Assembly (NCBI GenBank): GCA_947167515.1
Contig: CAMVIM010000012.1
Span: 36,733 to 100,732 of the forward strand
Origin: an uncultured Prevotellaceae bacterium
Lineage (GTDB): Bacteria > Bacteroidota > Bacteroidia > Bacteroidales > Bacteroidaceae
DNA: 64,000 nucleotides
Direction: 5' to 3'
Part shown: one piece after another, positions 26,237-36,232 of the stretch
Numbering within the stretch: position 1 is the first letter of the stretch
Layout: the number at the start of each line of letters is the position of its first letter
Program-made: the position numbers and the translations under genes
The notes under the pieces: generated by a model
The model's database searches: none
Seen by the model: the letters and a program-made list of their open reading frames with translations, nothing else
What the model was told of the DNA's origin: nothing

Positions 26237-27142
26237 TCAGTATTTCAAGTAATAAACATTTCTCTCTCCATTTCCCCCGGGGATGAGGCAATCACACCTC
26301 ACCCGCTGGGCTTTTTTCTGCTGACCCAACGTCTGCAACATCTGCTCTATCTGCGCATCAGTCAGTTTGGCTGGGTCGAACCAACGGCCCATGCCATCTT
26401 CGTTCTCCATCAGCATCGAGGTGGGATAGTTCATCACCACCTCGCTGGTCTTCTTCTTGAACACGCACTTCATCTCTTTCACATCCGTCATGTCGTAGTC
26501 GTGTACCAAGACGACCTTGTACGACTCGGGCGACACGACCATGCCATCGGCCAACACGCCCACGTCGAGCCACTCTTCGCCCCACTCTTCGTCTGAACCG
26601 ACGTCTATCACCAATCCCTTATATCGTCCTTCGGTCTTCACGATGGTCGGGCTTAACTTTTTCTCATTGGGTGCCTTAACCATGTCTGCCGTGAGAGGTT
26701 GAAAAGACACAACCTCTGCATCCGACTTCCGAAGGTAGCCTTCCTCCAGTTCTGAACTGTATGGCTGATGGATAAACACTTTCCAGAAGTTGCCCTCTTC
26801 GCCCAGCAAGGGCAGGACATTCCCTTCATACTCCATCGACCTTTCTGCCGAATACTTCTTGGGGACTTTCTTGTCTGACCAAGTCTCATCGACCTGTACT
26901 GTGCCGTATTCCTCTTCCTCGCCCATCCAATCGACACGCCACGGGCTGTCTTCGCGAGCATACTTGAACACGTCTGCCCCTTCTTCATTCGTCACACGAA
27001 CGAACTGCTCTATCTTGGGTACGTTCACGCCCAACACATTGTTGGCGCTGCTTGTCTGCTCGCCACTTTGGGCATAACTCTCGCTATTGCACAACATCAG
27101 GAATGCCAACACTCCCAACACCAATCCAACTTTTTTCTTCAT
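26237..27142 (-). CDS. Secreted protein of unknown function
   Basis: 301 residues with a signal peptide (MKKKVGLVLGVLAFLMLCNS, cut probably after SYAQ). I do not recognise the mature protein. Residues about 40-160 contain two beta-rich segments separated by acidic stretches (EEEEYGTVQ; LLGEEGNFWKVFIHQ) that resemble SH3-like repeats of envelope proteins. The C-terminal part is rich in charged residues and has a CDCLIPGG motif close to the end. It is the first gene of a minus-strand pair with the FAD protein (10-base gap) and is divergent from the DUF4421 gene. Confidence 0.6.
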   Translation of the reverse strand: MKKKVGLVLGVLAFLMLCNSESYAQSGEQTSSANNVLGVNVPKIEQFVRVTNEEGADVFKYAREDSPWRVDWMGEEEEYGTVQVDETWSDKKVPKKYSAERSMEYEGNVLPLLGEEGNFWKVFIHQPYSSELEEGYLRKSDAEVVSFQPLTADMVKAPNEKKLSPTIVKTEGRYKGLVIDVGSDEEWGEEWLDVGVLADGMVVSPESYKVVLVHDYDMTDVKEMKCVFKKKTSEVVMNYPTSMLMENEDGMGRWFDPAKLTDAQIEQMLQTLGQQKKAQRVRCDCLIPGGNGERNVYYLKY

Positions 27143-27249
27143 ACATTCTTATTTTTAAGTTTTTTTGCAAAGTAACAACATTTTCCCGACTTTGTCAAAA
27201 GTTTTTGTTTTTCTTTCTCCACAAATTTCGTGCATTGGGAAAAAATATG

Positions 27250-27257
27250 TACTTTTG
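27250..27257 (+). promoter_or_regulatory. -7 box of the DUF4421/dnaX unit
   Basis: TACTTTTG, 60 bases before the DUF4421 ATG. The -33 position holds only a weak ATTTCG (27226-27230). Confidence 0.5.
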
Positions 27258-27316
27258 CATTCAAGAAGGTGAAACTTCTGATTCTTGAATATAATAACTT
27301 CTAAAAAAAATTGATA

Positions 27317-28600
27317 ATGAACAACACTTGGAAAGGATGGGCATTGGGCTTCTGCGTGGCTTTGCTGCCCATGACGGCGACGGCACAGACGGAGTCGGAA
27401 CAGACTGGTTCGAAGAAAACGAACCTGATAGGAACGGTTAAGAAGTTGGCGGAAAGGACGATGGTGCATGGTGTGGATACCAACTACATCAAGACTCCCA
27501 AGTGGCCCTGGCGAATCAGCCTGAGAAGCCGCGTGGCTCAGACGGACCTGAAGATGCACTCTGTCATCCCTGCTAACGACATCTACGATGGCGAATTTAC
27601 TCCCGACTTGCTCGGTGTGGGCGACTTGGCTACCGACCCTCGTTTCATCACCAAGGTTTCGACTTCGCTGGGTGTGAAGGTGGGCTACAAGGGCTTGAGT
27701 GCCAGTTACTCCTTCCCCATTGGAGGCGACAAAGGACAGAACCTGACGCTGCAGGGTGCAGGCAGTTGGTATAGTGTGAACCTGCGATGGCGCAAGTTTA
27801 AGACAAGTGTGGCTGACACTCACTTTTCTGGACAGATGCAAGAGAGGGAACTGCTCGGCTACGACCCTGCCACCGAGGAGGCTACTTGGAGCGACTGGGG
27901 CGAGCCGCAGTCTTTGTCTGAATCGGAAAAGGTGAACATCAACTCGCCCATCACCATCAAGACCCTCATGTTCGATGGCTTCTACATCTTCAACCGCAAG
28001 CGATTCTCCTATGCGGCTGCCTACAACCAAAAGACCATACAGGTGCGCTCGGCTGGTTCTCCTATCGCCGGACTGATGGGCTATTATGCCGACTTCAAGT
28101 ATAACAACCAACTCAACGCCGACATGATTTATCTGATGAATGGTGTGGGCCGTCTGCGTCAGTATCAGTTGAGCATCGGGGCGGGCTATGCCTACAACTT
28201 CGTACCAGCCAAGGGATGGCTCATCAGTGCCATGGCCATGCCGATGGTCACACTGGTCAACCGCACTCGCGTCAACAAATATGAGAGCAATGCGAAAGAT
28301 GTGGCCTATAGCCACTACATGGACGGAGTGGAAATTGACGAAGAGGGTAACGTGTCCTATAACGAAGAGGCTGCAAATGTGGACTATTCGAACGAGTATG
28401 TGATGACAAGCAAGGGGGTACAGTCGAACAATAACCGCATAGCCCTCAACTTCGACGTCCGCCTCTCCATCACCTACAACTGGGACCGCTATTTCATCAA
28501 TGCCAACGGACAGTTCAACAACTTCCACTATCGCCACGGCTCCACACACGGACGCCTGAACGACTGGTATATCAACGCCTCTGTGGGCATGAGACTGTAG
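27317..28600 (+). CDS. DUF4421 outer-membrane barrel protein
   Basis: A 427-residue protein starting at MNNTWKGW with a signal peptide ending TATAQT. The remainder shows alternating hydrophobic/polar strands and ends in a C-terminal aromatic strand (DWYINASVGMRL), fitting an outer-membrane barrel. The conserved segment VHGVDTNYIKTPKWPWRISL is typical of DUF4421, a Bacteroidetes family of unknown function. Two extra codons upstream (ATG at 27311) are possible. The gene is followed after 31 bases by dnaX on the same strand; no terminator separates them. Confidence 0.8.
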   Translation: MNNTWKGWALGFCVALLPMTATAQTESEQTGSKKTNLIGTVKKLAERTMVHGVDTNYIKTPKWPWRISLRSRVAQTDLKMHSVIPANDIYDGEFTPDLLGVGDLATDPRFITKVSTSLGVKVGYKGLSASYSFPIGGDKGQNLTLQGAGSWYSVNLRWRKFKTSVADTHFSGQMQERELLGYDPATEEATWSDWGEPQSLSESEKVNINSPITIKTLMFDGFYIFNRKRFSYAAAYNQKTIQVRSAGSPIAGLMGYYADFKYNNQLNADMIYLMNGVGRLRQYQLSIGAGYAYNFVPAKGWLISAMAMPMVTLVNRTRVNKYESNAKDVAYSHYMDGVEIDEEGNVSYNEEAANVDYSNEYVMTSKGVQSNNNRIALNFDVRLSITYNWDRYFINANGQFNNFHYRHGSTHGRLNDWYINASVGMRL

Positions 28601-28631
28601 CCGCCAACTGTCATCTTTTAACTGTCAATTC

Positions 28632-30416
28632 ATGGAAAACTATATCGTCTCGGCACGCAAATACCGCCCCATGACTTTCGACACGGTGGTGGGGCAAGAA
28701 GCGCTGACGGTGACGCTGAAGAACGCCATCCAAAGCGGCAGAGTGGCTCATGCCTATCTGTTCTGCGGACCGCGTGGTGTGGGCAAAACCACCTGTGCAC
28801 GAATCTTCGCCAAAACCATCAACTGCCTCAATCCGCAACCCAACGGCGAGGCATGTGGCGAGTGTGAATCGTGTAAAGCGTTCAACGAACAGCGGTCATA
28901 CAACATCCACGAACTGGATGCCGCCTCGAACAACTCGGTGGAGGACATTCGCCAACTGATTGAGCAAGTGCGTATTCCTCCCCAGATAGGCAAGTATAAG
29001 GTGTTCATCATCGATGAGGTACACATGCTCTCGCAGGCTGCCTTCAACGCTTTTCTGAAGACACTCGAAGAGCCGCCCCATCACGCCATCTTCATTCTCG
29101 CCACCACCGAGAAGCACAAGATTCTGCCCACCATCATGAGCCGCTGTCAAATTTATGACTTCAAGCGCATGGGAGTGGACGACATCGTGGGGCATCTGAA
29201 GCATGTGGCAGAACAAGAAGGCATCACTGTGGAAGACGCAGCCCTCAACATCATCGCACAAAAGGCCGACGGAGGCATGCGCGACGCACTGAGCATCTTC
29301 GACCAAGTGGCGTCTTTCTGCGAAAACAACATCACCTATCAGCGCACCATCGAGAATCTGAACGTGCTCGACTATGACTACTACTTCCGATTGACCGACT
29401 ACTTCCTCGAAGGGAAAATCACAGAGTGTATGCTCACGCTGAACGAAATTCTGTCGAAAGGATTCGAGGGACAGCACTTCATCGGAGGTCTGTCGAGCCA
29501 CCTGCGCAACCTGCTGGTGAGCCAAGACGCACAGACTGCCGAACTCATCGAGGCCAGCGAAGAAGTGCGCAACCGCTACAAGGAGCAGGCACAGAAGTGC
29601 AAGCCAAAATTCCTGTTCAAAGCCATGAAACTGGCTAACGACTGTGACCTTAACTATAAGCAGAGCCAAAACAAGCGGCTGCTGGTGGAACTGACCCTCA
29701 TCGAGATGGCGCAACTCTCCTCCGATGATGGGGAGGCTTCTGGGCTTTGCCCTACGAAGATTCTGAAACCCATATTTAGCAAACTGAGAGGAAACAGTCC
29801 CTCTCCTGCTCCTGCTGCGAGCAGCACTCCCAAGACCACACCTGCTGCCACCGCTCCGACTGCAACGTCCACTTCTACCGAAAGGTCGCAAACGCCTCCC
29901 ACGCTCGCACAGCAAGTGCAGCAACTCTCGTCACCCAAGCCTCCTACCACCATCCGCATGAAGGGTTTCTCCATTCGGAGACCCTCTGCAAAGGAAAATG
30001 TACAAGTGGAGACACAAGTGGTGAAGGAGCCGGAACCGACCTACGAAGACAAGCCCATTGACAACGTCAACCTGACCATCGAGTGGCGCAAGTTTGCCCA
30101 TAGCCTTCCTCACGAGGATGTGGCACTGTCGCACCAACTGGACAACATGGAGCCTATGCTGCAAGAAGATGGCACCACTTTCCTTGTTATTGCCGACAAT
30201 CCCGTACTGCAACAAGAACTGACGAAACGGCAGCCAGCCATCGAGGCTTTTCTGAGAAAAGGCCTGCAAAACAAACAGCTGTGCATGACCACCCGACTGC
30301 GCGAGGTGACAGACAAACGACGCGTCTTCACTCGCGTGGAGATTTTCAACCAGATGCTCCAGCAGAGCGAGGCACTGCGAAAACTGAAAGAAGAATTTGA
30401 ACTGGAACTGACATAA
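28632..30416 (+). CDS. dnaX: DNA polymerase III gamma/tau subunit
   Basis: Clamp-loader ATPase of the replisome. The 594 residues start with the conserved [20 protein letters not shown], then Walker A GPRGVGKT (about 46-53), a four-Cys zinc module ([17 protein letters not shown]), the DExx box [10 protein letters not shown] and sensor motifs [12 protein letters not shown] and SRCQ. Domain III follows, and a Pro/Ala/Thr-rich linker (about 400-440) leads to a C-terminal domain for polymerase contact (about 480-594). First gene of a tightly packed set with trmB (2-base gap), mrp and the pseudouridine synthase. Confidence 0.96.
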   Translation: MENYIVSARKYRPMTFDTVVGQEALTVTLKNAIQSGRVAHAYLFCGPRGVGKTTCARIFAKTINCLNPQPNGEACGECESCKAFNEQRSYNIHELDAASNNSVEDIRQLIEQVRIPPQIGKYKVFIIDEVHMLSQAAFNAFLKTLEEPPHHAIFILATTEKHKILPTIMSRCQIYDFKRMGVDDIVGHLKHVAEQEGITVEDAALNIIAQKADGGMRDALSIFDQVASFCENNITYQRTIENLNVLDYDYYFRLTDYFLEGKITECMLTLNEILSKGFEGQHFIGGLSSHLRNLLVSQDAQTAELIEASEEVRNRYKEQAQKCKPKFLFKAMKLANDCDLNYKQSQNKRLLVELTLIEMAQLSSDDGEASGLCPTKILKPIFSKLRGNSPSPAPAASSTPKTTPAATAPTATSTSTERSQTPPTLAQQVQQLSSPKPPTTIRMKGFSIRRPSAKENVQVETQVVKEPEPTYEDKPIDNVNLTIEWRKFAHSLPHEDVALSHQLDNMEPMLQEDGTTFLVIADNPVLQQELTKRQPAIEAFLRKGLQNKQLCMTTRLREVTDKRRVFTRVEIFNQMLQQSEALRKLKEEFELELT

Positions 30417-30418
30417 AC

Positions 30419-31180
30419 ATGGGAAAAGGTAAACTGGCGAAATTTGCCGAAATGGCGGAGAATCCGCTCGTGGTGGAATGTCCCTTCTGGCAACTGGAAA
30501 AGGAGGGGTTTCCGTTGAAAGGACTATGGTGCCACGATTTCTTCAAGAACGGCAACCCTATCGTGCTCGAACTGGGTTGTGGACGAGGTGAATATACCAT
30601 CGGCCTGGCTCGTCGATTCCCCGACAAGAACTTCATCGGAGTCGATATCAAGGGAGCACGAATGTGGCATGGAGCCAAAACGGCATTGGAGGAAGGCATG
30701 AAGAATGTGGCATTTCTGCGCACTAACATCGAGTGCATTGACGGCTTCTTTGCTCCTAATGAGGTGGCTGAACTATGGCTCACCTTTTCCGACCCACAGA
30801 TGAAGAAGGCCACCAAACGACTGACCTCCACCTTCTTCATGGAGCGTTACAGGAAGTTCCTCGTCGATGGCGGACTCATCCACGTGAAGACCGACTCCAA
30901 CTTCCTCGCCACATATACTAAATATATGGTGGAGAAAAATCATCTACCCCTTGAGCAATGCACCTTCGACCTCTATGCTGAACAGCAGATTGACTCTTCC
31001 CTCACAGAAATCCGCACCTACTACGAAAGCATGTGGTTGGAACGTGGCATCCCCATCAAGTATCTGCAGTTCCGTCTTCCTCAAACAGACATCCTCGAAG
31101 AACCCGATGTGGAGATTCCTGTGGACGGCTACCGCTCCTACAATCACCAAGTGGTCAGCACCCGAAAAACAGGGAAGTGA
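30419..31180 (+). CDS. trmB: tRNA (guanine-N7-)-methyltransferase
   Basis: Methylates G46 in the variable loop of tRNA using SAM. The 253 residues contain the SAM-binding [14 protein letters not shown] (about 52-65), the [12 protein letters not shown] strand, and the catalytic-site segment [19 protein letters not shown] in which the Asp is conserved. The gene starts 2 bases after dnaX, so translation is probably coupled. The length is close to the family norm of 210-250; the N-terminal 40 residues are a Bacteroidetes-type extension. Confidence 0.93.
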   Translation: MGKGKLAKFAEMAENPLVVECPFWQLEKEGFPLKGLWCHDFFKNGNPIVLELGCGRGEYTIGLARRFPDKNFIGVDIKGARMWHGAKTALEEGMKNVAFLRTNIECIDGFFAPNEVAELWLTFSDPQMKKATKRLTSTFFMERYRKFLVDGGLIHVKTDSNFLATYTKYMVEKNHLPLEQCTFDLYAEQQIDSSLTEIRTYYESMWLERGIPIKYLQFRLPQTDILEEPDVEIPVDGYRSYNHQVVSTRKTGK

Positions 31181-31228
31181 CGATTCAAACAGACACTATA
31201 ATAACGTGATAACGAAACATTGAAGTAT

Positions 31229-32329
31229 ATGACCATATATCCTAAACTCATACACGATGCTCTCGCCACCGTGCGCTATCCAGGCAACGGCAAGAGCATC
31301 ATGGAAAACGAGATGTTGGAGGATGACCTCCGCATCGACGGCATGAAGGTGTCTTTCTCGTTGATTTTTGAGAAAGAGACCGACCCTTTCAAGAAATCGG
31401 TAGTGAAGGCGGCTGAGGCTGCCATCAAGACTTTTGTGCATCCCGATGTGGAAGTGACCATCGGCACCAAAGCGAAAACGGCACTTCCACCTGAGCCTAA
31501 CAAACTTCTGCCTGGTGTGAAGAACATCATCGCCGTCAGTTCGGGCAAAGGCGGTGTGGGCAAATCAACAGTCACAGCCAATCTTGCCATCGGATTGGCC
31601 AAACTGGGCTACCGCGTGGGATTGCTTGACACCGACATTTTCGGTCCTTCCATGCCTAAGATGTTTGGTGTGGAAGAAGAACGTCCCTATGCCGTGCAGG
31701 TGGATGGGCGAGACCTCATCGTGCCCATTGAGAAGTATGGCGTGAAACTGCTCTCCATCGGATTCTTTGTCAATCCCGACCAAGCCACCCTGTGGCGTGG
31801 AGGAATGGCATGCAACGCCTTGAAGCAACTCATCACCGAGGCCCAATGGGGAGAACTCGACTACTTCATTCTCGACACTCCTCCAGGCACCAGCGACATT
31901 CACCTGACCCTGATTCAAACGTTGGGCATCACAGGAGCCATCATCGTTTCCACTCCTCAGCAGGTCGCATTGGCCGATGCACGCAAGGGTATCAACATGT
32001 ACATGAACGAAAAGGTGAATGTGCCCATTCTCGGACTCGTCGAGAACATGGCGTGGTTCACTCCTGCCGAACTGCCCGAGAACAAGTATTTCATCTTCGG
32101 CAAGGAAGGCTGCAAGCAACTCGCAGAGGAACTGAACGTGCCGCTTTTGGCGCAGATTCCGCTTATTCAATCCGTATGTGAGGAAGGCGACAAGGGCGAA
32201 CCTGCCGTACTCACCCCTGCATCGCCAGAGGGCATTGCCTTCATGAGCCTTGCCGCCAAAGTGGTGACGCAGGTGGATAAGAGAAATGTGGAACAGGCTC
32301 CCACACAACGAGTGGAAGTCAGCCACTGA
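31229..32329 (+). CDS. apbC: Mrp/ApbC-type Fe-S cluster carrier ATPase
   Basis: P-loop NTPase of the Mrp/NBP35 family, thought to deliver Fe-S clusters to apoproteins. The ATG (MTIYPKLIHD) was chosen over the TTG at 31220. An N-terminal DUF59-like domain (about 1-90) precedes the deviant Walker A VSSGKGGVGKST (about 108-119), and LDTPPGTSDIHLTL is typical of the family. The C-terminal CxxC that bridges a cluster in many Mrp proteins is not present: the equivalent place reads ENMAWFTPAELPENKYFIFG. That appears normal for Bacteroidetes members but makes the mechanism less certain. It sits in the dnaX-trmB cluster. Confidence 0.9.
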   Translation: MTIYPKLIHDALATVRYPGNGKSIMENEMLEDDLRIDGMKVSFSLIFEKETDPFKKSVVKAAEAAIKTFVHPDVEVTIGTKAKTALPPEPNKLLPGVKNIIAVSSGKGGVGKSTVTANLAIGLAKLGYRVGLLDTDIFGPSMPKMFGVEEERPYAVQVDGRDLIVPIEKYGVKLLSIGFFVNPDQATLWRGGMACNALKQLITEAQWGELDYFILDTPPGTSDIHLTLIQTLGITGAIIVSTPQQVALADARKGINMYMNEKVNVPILGLVENMAWFTPAELPENKYFIFGKEGCKQLAEELNVPLLAQIPLIQSVCEEGDKGEPAVLTPASPEGIAFMSLAAKVVTQVDKRNVEQAPTQRVEVSH

Positions 32330-32380
32330 AAAAAGTGAGCACTTCCGTCCAGCAAGAACGTCAATCACTGAAAAAAGTGA
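32324..32380 (+). repeat. 15-bp direct repeat over the mrp stop codon
   Basis: CACTGAAAAAAGTGA occurs at 32324-32338 and 32366-32380; each copy is itself a short palindrome (TCACT/AGTGA type). The first copy contains the mrp stop codon. This suggests a local duplication in the 66-base gap before the next gene. Confidence 0.6.
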
Positions 32381-32395
32381 CCGCAGCCACCCAGC

Positions 32396-34042
32396 ATGAA
32401 TGGTATCATTGAAAATATCATATCCTTCTTCAAGAACAACTTTGGCAGAGATGCGCTGAGAAACCAACTGCACCCCCTTCCGCAGGATACAGCGAAAATT
32501 CTGTCGCCGAAAGAGTTCACTTACCCCTTTTGCTACCGTCCGCACAAACTCTGTCGTCTCGTAGTGGACGAGGTGATTGACCATTGTTACAACACACCTG
32601 AGATGGTGCCGAAGGAGGGAAAGATGTTCGGTGTACTCATTGTGGAACATAAAGGGAAAAGATACTATCTGCGGGCTTTCTCAGGCATCTACAATGGTTC
32701 CTACCACCACAAGGGATTCGTGCCGCCCGTCGTCGATTTGCAGAATCCCAGAGGACACTTTCGCAAGAAAGAGAAGGAAATTGTGAAGATGACCCAAAGA
32801 ATCAACGAACTATATGGCTGCTTCAAAAACAAAGATAAGGAAGGGGAACTGACCGAGCAACAACTGCATGCACAAGAAGAAATTGCCCGTCTGAAAGCCC
32901 TTCGCAAGGAGGCATCGCAAGACCTTCAGATGTGGACATTCCATCAGTTCCGCATGAAGAACGCACGAGGCGAAGAAGCTGATCTCATCGACATCTTCAA
33001 GGACTACAAGTCACCCTTTCCCGAAGAGGAATACATCGCCTACAAGGAAGGCCGTCTCGCTGTCAAGCCTAAAGGACAATATGGTGTTCCTCCTGGCGGT
33101 GCCGGCGAGTGCTGTGCACCGAAACTGCTTCAGTACGCCTATGCGCATGGGCTCAAACCCATCTGTATGGAAGAGTTCTGGGTGGGTCCCTCGAAAGGCA
33201 ACCAGATGCGCATCGAGAAAAACTTCTACCCTTCCTGCCAACACAAGTGTGTGCCCATCCTCACCTTCATGCTCAAAGGGCTGAATGTGGAAGAGAACCC
33301 CCTCTTCCATCGAGCACGACTGTTGCTCAAGCGAGTGCGCATCCTCCACGAGGAAGATGATTTCCTCATCATCTACAAGCCTTCTGGACTCCTCTCCGTG
33401 CCCAGCAAGAACCACGGAGAGCCCTCTCTGCAAGACTATATCCACAGCATCAACCCCAACTACAACCTGATGCACCGCCTCGACCAAGACACATCTGGAG
33501 TGATGATTGTGGCAAAGACGGATGAAGCATGCCGATGGATTCACAACCTCTTCTACAATCACCTCATCAAGAAGAAATATGTGGCGATTCTCGACGAACC
33601 GTCTCCCATGCCCGAAAAAGCGATGCTCAAGGCAAAAAAGGCACAAAACATTCTCCATGACGAGCCATCGCCCTACCGTGAGCCTCATGCAGGAGTGACT
33701 GAACTGCGCACCGTCAACGGACTTTCTCAAGGAACCATCTCCCTACCCCTCTCCAAAAATCCTTTCGACAGTCCCCGTCAAGTCGTTGACCACCGCTTTG
33801 GCAAACCCGCCTTCACCTACTATGAGTTCACATCGCCTCGACGCATCGAACTCTTCCCCGAAAGCGGACGCACCCACCAACTCCGCATCCACTGCGCTCA
33901 TCCCGAAGGACTTGGCCGTCCCATCAAGGGCGACATCCTCTACGGCACAGCTTCCGACCGCCTCTACCTCCATGCAGAAAGCCTCTCATTCTGCCACCCC
34001 ATCACCGGCAAATGGATGCACTTTTCAGAGCCGTTGTTCTGA
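32396..34042 (+). CDS. RluA-family pseudouridine synthase, long form
   Basis: Converts uridine to pseudouridine in RNA. The catalytic domain occupies about residues 310-548, with the HRLDQDTSGVMIVAKT motif whose Asp is the catalytic nucleophile, plus ILHEEDDFLIIYKPSGLLSV and ESGRTHQLRIH. The 300-residue N-terminal part (PYRPHKLCRL start region, coiled-coil KKEKEIVKMTQRINELYG, and a Cys-containing GAGECCAPKLLQYA segment) belongs to the long subfamily also found in gammaproteobacteria and Bacteroidetes, not to standard RluA/C/D. Target site unassigned. It converges on the phosphomutase gene across a large hairpin. Confidence 0.88.
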   Translation: MNGIIENIISFFKNNFGRDALRNQLHPLPQDTAKILSPKEFTYPFCYRPHKLCRLVVDEVIDHCYNTPEMVPKEGKMFGVLIVEHKGKRYYLRAFSGIYNGSYHHKGFVPPVVDLQNPRGHFRKKEKEIVKMTQRINELYGCFKNKDKEGELTEQQLHAQEEIARLKALRKEASQDLQMWTFHQFRMKNARGEEADLIDIFKDYKSPFPEEEYIAYKEGRLAVKPKGQYGVPPGGAGECCAPKLLQYAYAHGLKPICMEEFWVGPSKGNQMRIEKNFYPSCQHKCVPILTFMLKGLNVEENPLFHRARLLLKRVRILHEEDDFLIIYKPSGLLSVPSKNHGEPSLQDYIHSINPNYNLMHRLDQDTSGVMIVAKTDEACRWIHNLFYNHLIKKKYVAILDEPSPMPEKAMLKAKKAQNILHDEPSPYREPHAGVTELRTVNGLSQGTISLPLSKNPFDSPRQVVDHRFGKPAFTYYEFTSPRRIELFPESGRTHQLRIHCAHPEGLGRPIKGDILYGTASDRLYLHAESLSFCHPITGKWMHFSEPLF

Positions 34043-34076
34043 TAAGGGAATAAGGGAAAGTGAAAAGTGAAGAGTG

Positions 34077-34152
34077 AAAAGTGAAAAATTTGCTACCGCA
34101 ACTGTTGGTCATTCTGTTGACTTACCAGTGCGGTAGCAAATTTTTCACTTTT
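34077..34152. terminator. Bidirectional terminator-like hairpin
   Basis: A perfect 24-bp inverted repeat (34077-34100 and 34129-34152, core TTTGCTACCGCA) with a 28-nt loop, lying between convergent genes. A-rich and T-rich stretches on the outer and inner sides suit termination in both directions. The left side is preceded by AAGTGAAAAGTGAAGAGTG-type simple repeats. Confidence 0.7.
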
Positions 34153-34171
34153 CCCTTTCACCTTTTATCCT

Positions 34172-35908
34172 TTACAGCCCCAAGTCCTTCTTGATGGCAT
34201 CCACCTTAGCCTTCGCATCGGCTGTGGCGGCTGGATAGCACTTCGGACATTCCATCTCGCCCTTCACCTCCACGTAGAACTTAATCTTCGGCTCGGTGCC
34301 TGATGGGCGCACAGAAATCTTGGTACCATCGGCTGTGAACCACTGGAGCACATTGCTCGTGGCAGGCATGTCAAGCGCACTCTCCTTGCCGTCGCATACT
34401 TGCTTCAGGGTCTTGTAGTCCTTCACACAAACGACTGGGCTGCCACCGAGTGATGTTGGAGGAGTCTTGCGGAAGTCTTCCATCATCTGCTTGATTTCGT
34501 CAGCACCTGACTTGCCAGGCTTCGTCACGCTGATGGCGCTCTGATAAGCGAAACCATAGTCGAGGTAAATCTTCATGAGCAGGTCGTAGAGGGTCATGCC
34601 GTTGTCCTTTGCCCATGCAGCAATCTCGCAGAGCAGACAGATAGAGGCAGGACTGTCCTTGTCGCGCACCTTGTCGAATGGCAGGTAACCGAACGATTCC
34701 TCACCACCGCCAATATACTTCTTCACGCCCTCAGAGAGCTTGATTTCACGAGCAATCCACTTGAAGCCAGTATAAACGTCACGAATCTCCACGTTGTTGC
34801 GCTTGGCAATCTCAGCGATGGTCTCCGTGGTCACGATGGTCTTCACCATGAACTCGTTGCCCTTCAACTGACCCAGCTTCTTCTTGTTCTCAATAATATA
34901 ATAAGAGAGCATGAGCGCCGTCTGGTTACCGTTGAGGATGCACCACTCCCCCTTCGGATCGCGGCACACCACAGCCAAGCGGTCAGCATCGGGGTCGGAA
35001 GCCAGCACGAGGTCAGCATTCAGCTTCGTGCCGAGTTGCATTCCGAGGGTCATAGCCTCAGAGTTCTCGGGGTTAGGAGAAACCACTGTTGGGAAGTTGC
35101 CGTCAATCACCATCTGCTCCTTCACCACGTTGATGTTCTGGAAGCCCCAAGTGCGCAGAGCAGCAGGGATAATCACACGGCCTGTTCCGTGCAGTGGAGA
35201 GTACACGATGCAGAGGTCTTTCTGACGGTTAATCACCTCCTGATCCACCAGAGCCTCATGCACAGCGTTCAGGTAGTCGATGTCCATCTCACCACCAATA
35301 ATCTGGATGAGGTCATTGTTAGGCGTGAACTTCACTTGGTCAATCGTCACCTTGTTCACCTCGTCAATGATGCCCGTATCGTGCGGTGCCAGCACCTGTG
35401 CGCCATCGTCCCAATAAGCCTTGTAACCGTTATACTCGCGTGGGTTGTGGCTGGCAGTGATGTTCACACCTGCCTGAGCACCCAACTGACGGATGGCGAA
35501 TGAAATCTCAGGAGTAGGACGAAGGCTCTCAAAGAGATAAGCCTTGATGCCATTAGCCGAGAAGATGTCAGCCACGGTCTCAGCAAAGAGACGAGAGTTG
35601 TTGCGGCAGTCATGACCCACCACCACGCTGATGTCCTTCTTACCGGCAAACGCCTTGTTGATGTAGTTGGCAAAGCCCTGAGTGGCCATGCCCACGATGT
35701 ACTTGTTCATGCGGTTCGTACCCGCACCCATGATACCGCGCAAACCGCCAGTACCAAATTCCAGATTCTGATAGAATGCATCGATGAGGGCAGTCTTGTC
35801 CTCATTGTCGAGCATCGCCTTCACTTCTGCCTGTGTCTCGGCATCAAACGCTGGCGAGAGCCACTTCTGAGCCTCCGCCGTACACTGCTTAATCAGTTCG
35901 TTGTCCAT
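34172..35908 (-). CDS. Phospho-sugar mutase (phosphoglucomutase/phosphomannomutase)
   Basis: Interconverts hexose 1- and 6-phosphates. The 578 residues show all four alpha-D-phosphohexomutase domains: the catalytic phosphoserine loop GVNITASHNPREYNGYK (Ser near residue 150), the metal-binding DPDADR (DLVLASDPDADRLAVV), the sugar-binding GGEESFGYL loop and the phosphate-binding SVRPSGTEPKIKFY near the C-terminus. The length and N-terminal FGTGGLRGIMGAGTNRMN are those of the PgcA-type enzymes in Firmicutes and Bacteroidetes. Its transcript leader appears to contain a dispersed repeat (35959-35997). Confidence 0.93.
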   Translation of the reverse strand: MDNELIKQCTAEAQKWLSPAFDAETQAEVKAMLDNEDKTALIDAFYQNLEFGTGGLRGIMGAGTNRMNKYIVGMATQGFANYINKAFAGKKDISVVVGHDCRNNSRLFAETVADIFSANGIKAYLFESLRPTPEISFAIRQLGAQAGVNITASHNPREYNGYKAYWDDGAQVLAPHDTGIIDEVNKVTIDQVKFTPNNDLIQIIGGEMDIDYLNAVHEALVDQEVINRQKDLCIVYSPLHGTGRVIIPAALRTWGFQNINVVKEQMVIDGNFPTVVSPNPENSEAMTLGMQLGTKLNADLVLASDPDADRLAVVCRDPKGEWCILNGNQTALMLSYYIIENKKKLGQLKGNEFMVKTIVTTETIAEIAKRNNVEIRDVYTGFKWIAREIKLSEGVKKYIGGGEESFGYLPFDKVRDKDSPASICLLCEIAAWAKDNGMTLYDLLMKIYLDYGFAYQSAISVTKPGKSGADEIKQMMEDFRKTPPTSLGGSPVVCVKDYKTLKQVCDGKESALDMPATSNVLQWFTADGTKISVRPSGTEPKIKFYVEVKGEMECPKCYPAATADAKAKVDAIKKDLGL

Positions 35909-35958
35909 AATATGTTTTTTATAAAGTTTAAAGTTGAGAGTTTAAAGTTTAAAGAGGA

Positions 35959-35997
35959 CTAACGCGGTGTTGGCCAACAAGCCGCATGGTCTTTAAC
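35959..35997 (-). repeat. Dispersed palindromic repeat, copy 1
   Basis: CTAACGCGGTG (35959-35969), a 12-base spacer containing the palindrome TTGGCCAA, then CCGCATGGTCTTTAAC (35982-35997). Both blocks recur in reverse orientation at 48815-48845 between gltB and gltD. It lies in the probable leader of the phosphomutase mRNA. The remainder of the 324-base gap 35909-36232 holds AAAGTTTAAAG simple repeats and two divergent promoters. Confidence 0.65.
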
Positions 35998-36017
35998 CTT
36001 TATAATATTCATGGTTG

Positions 36018-36046
36018 CAAAGATAACACAAAAAATCGGAAACAAA
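36018..36046 (-). promoter_or_regulatory. Promoter of the phospho-sugar mutase gene
   Basis: Minus strand TTTG (36043-36046), 17-base spacer, TATCTTTG (36018-36025). The implied transcript leader is about 105 nt and contains the dispersed repeat. Confidence 0.6.
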
Positions 36047-36127
36047 ACCATGCCATCCACATTTTTTCTTCTCCACCCCTAAAATTCTCCAGCAAACACA
36101 GGCACCCCCACATTTTTGGAGATTATC

Positions 36128-36159
36128 TTTGTCATGTCATTGAAAATTGTGTATCTTTG
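36128..36159 (+). promoter_or_regulatory. Promoter of the porin-like gene at 36233
   Basis: TTTG (36128-36131), 20-base spacer, TATCTTTG (36152-36159). The implied leader of about 70 nt contains GCCGACCGAAAGCGGGGAC followed by six T, a possible small hairpin that I cannot assign to a known RNA family. Confidence 0.7.
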
Positions 36160-36232
36160 CAGCAAACTTATCAGCCGACCGAAAGCGGGGACTTTTTTAT
36201 GACATCTCGCTGAGGTTGGTCATATTGAAGGC

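Noticed and set aside
27155..28549. A 464-codon frame antisense to the DUF4421 gene
   Set aside because: The plus-strand gene has a signal peptide, barrel pattern and promoter; the antisense frame has none of these.
34077..34152. A mobile element suggested by the perfect 24-bp inverted repeat
   Set aside because: It lies exactly between two convergent gene ends with a short loop and A/T-rich flanks, which a bidirectional terminator explains.
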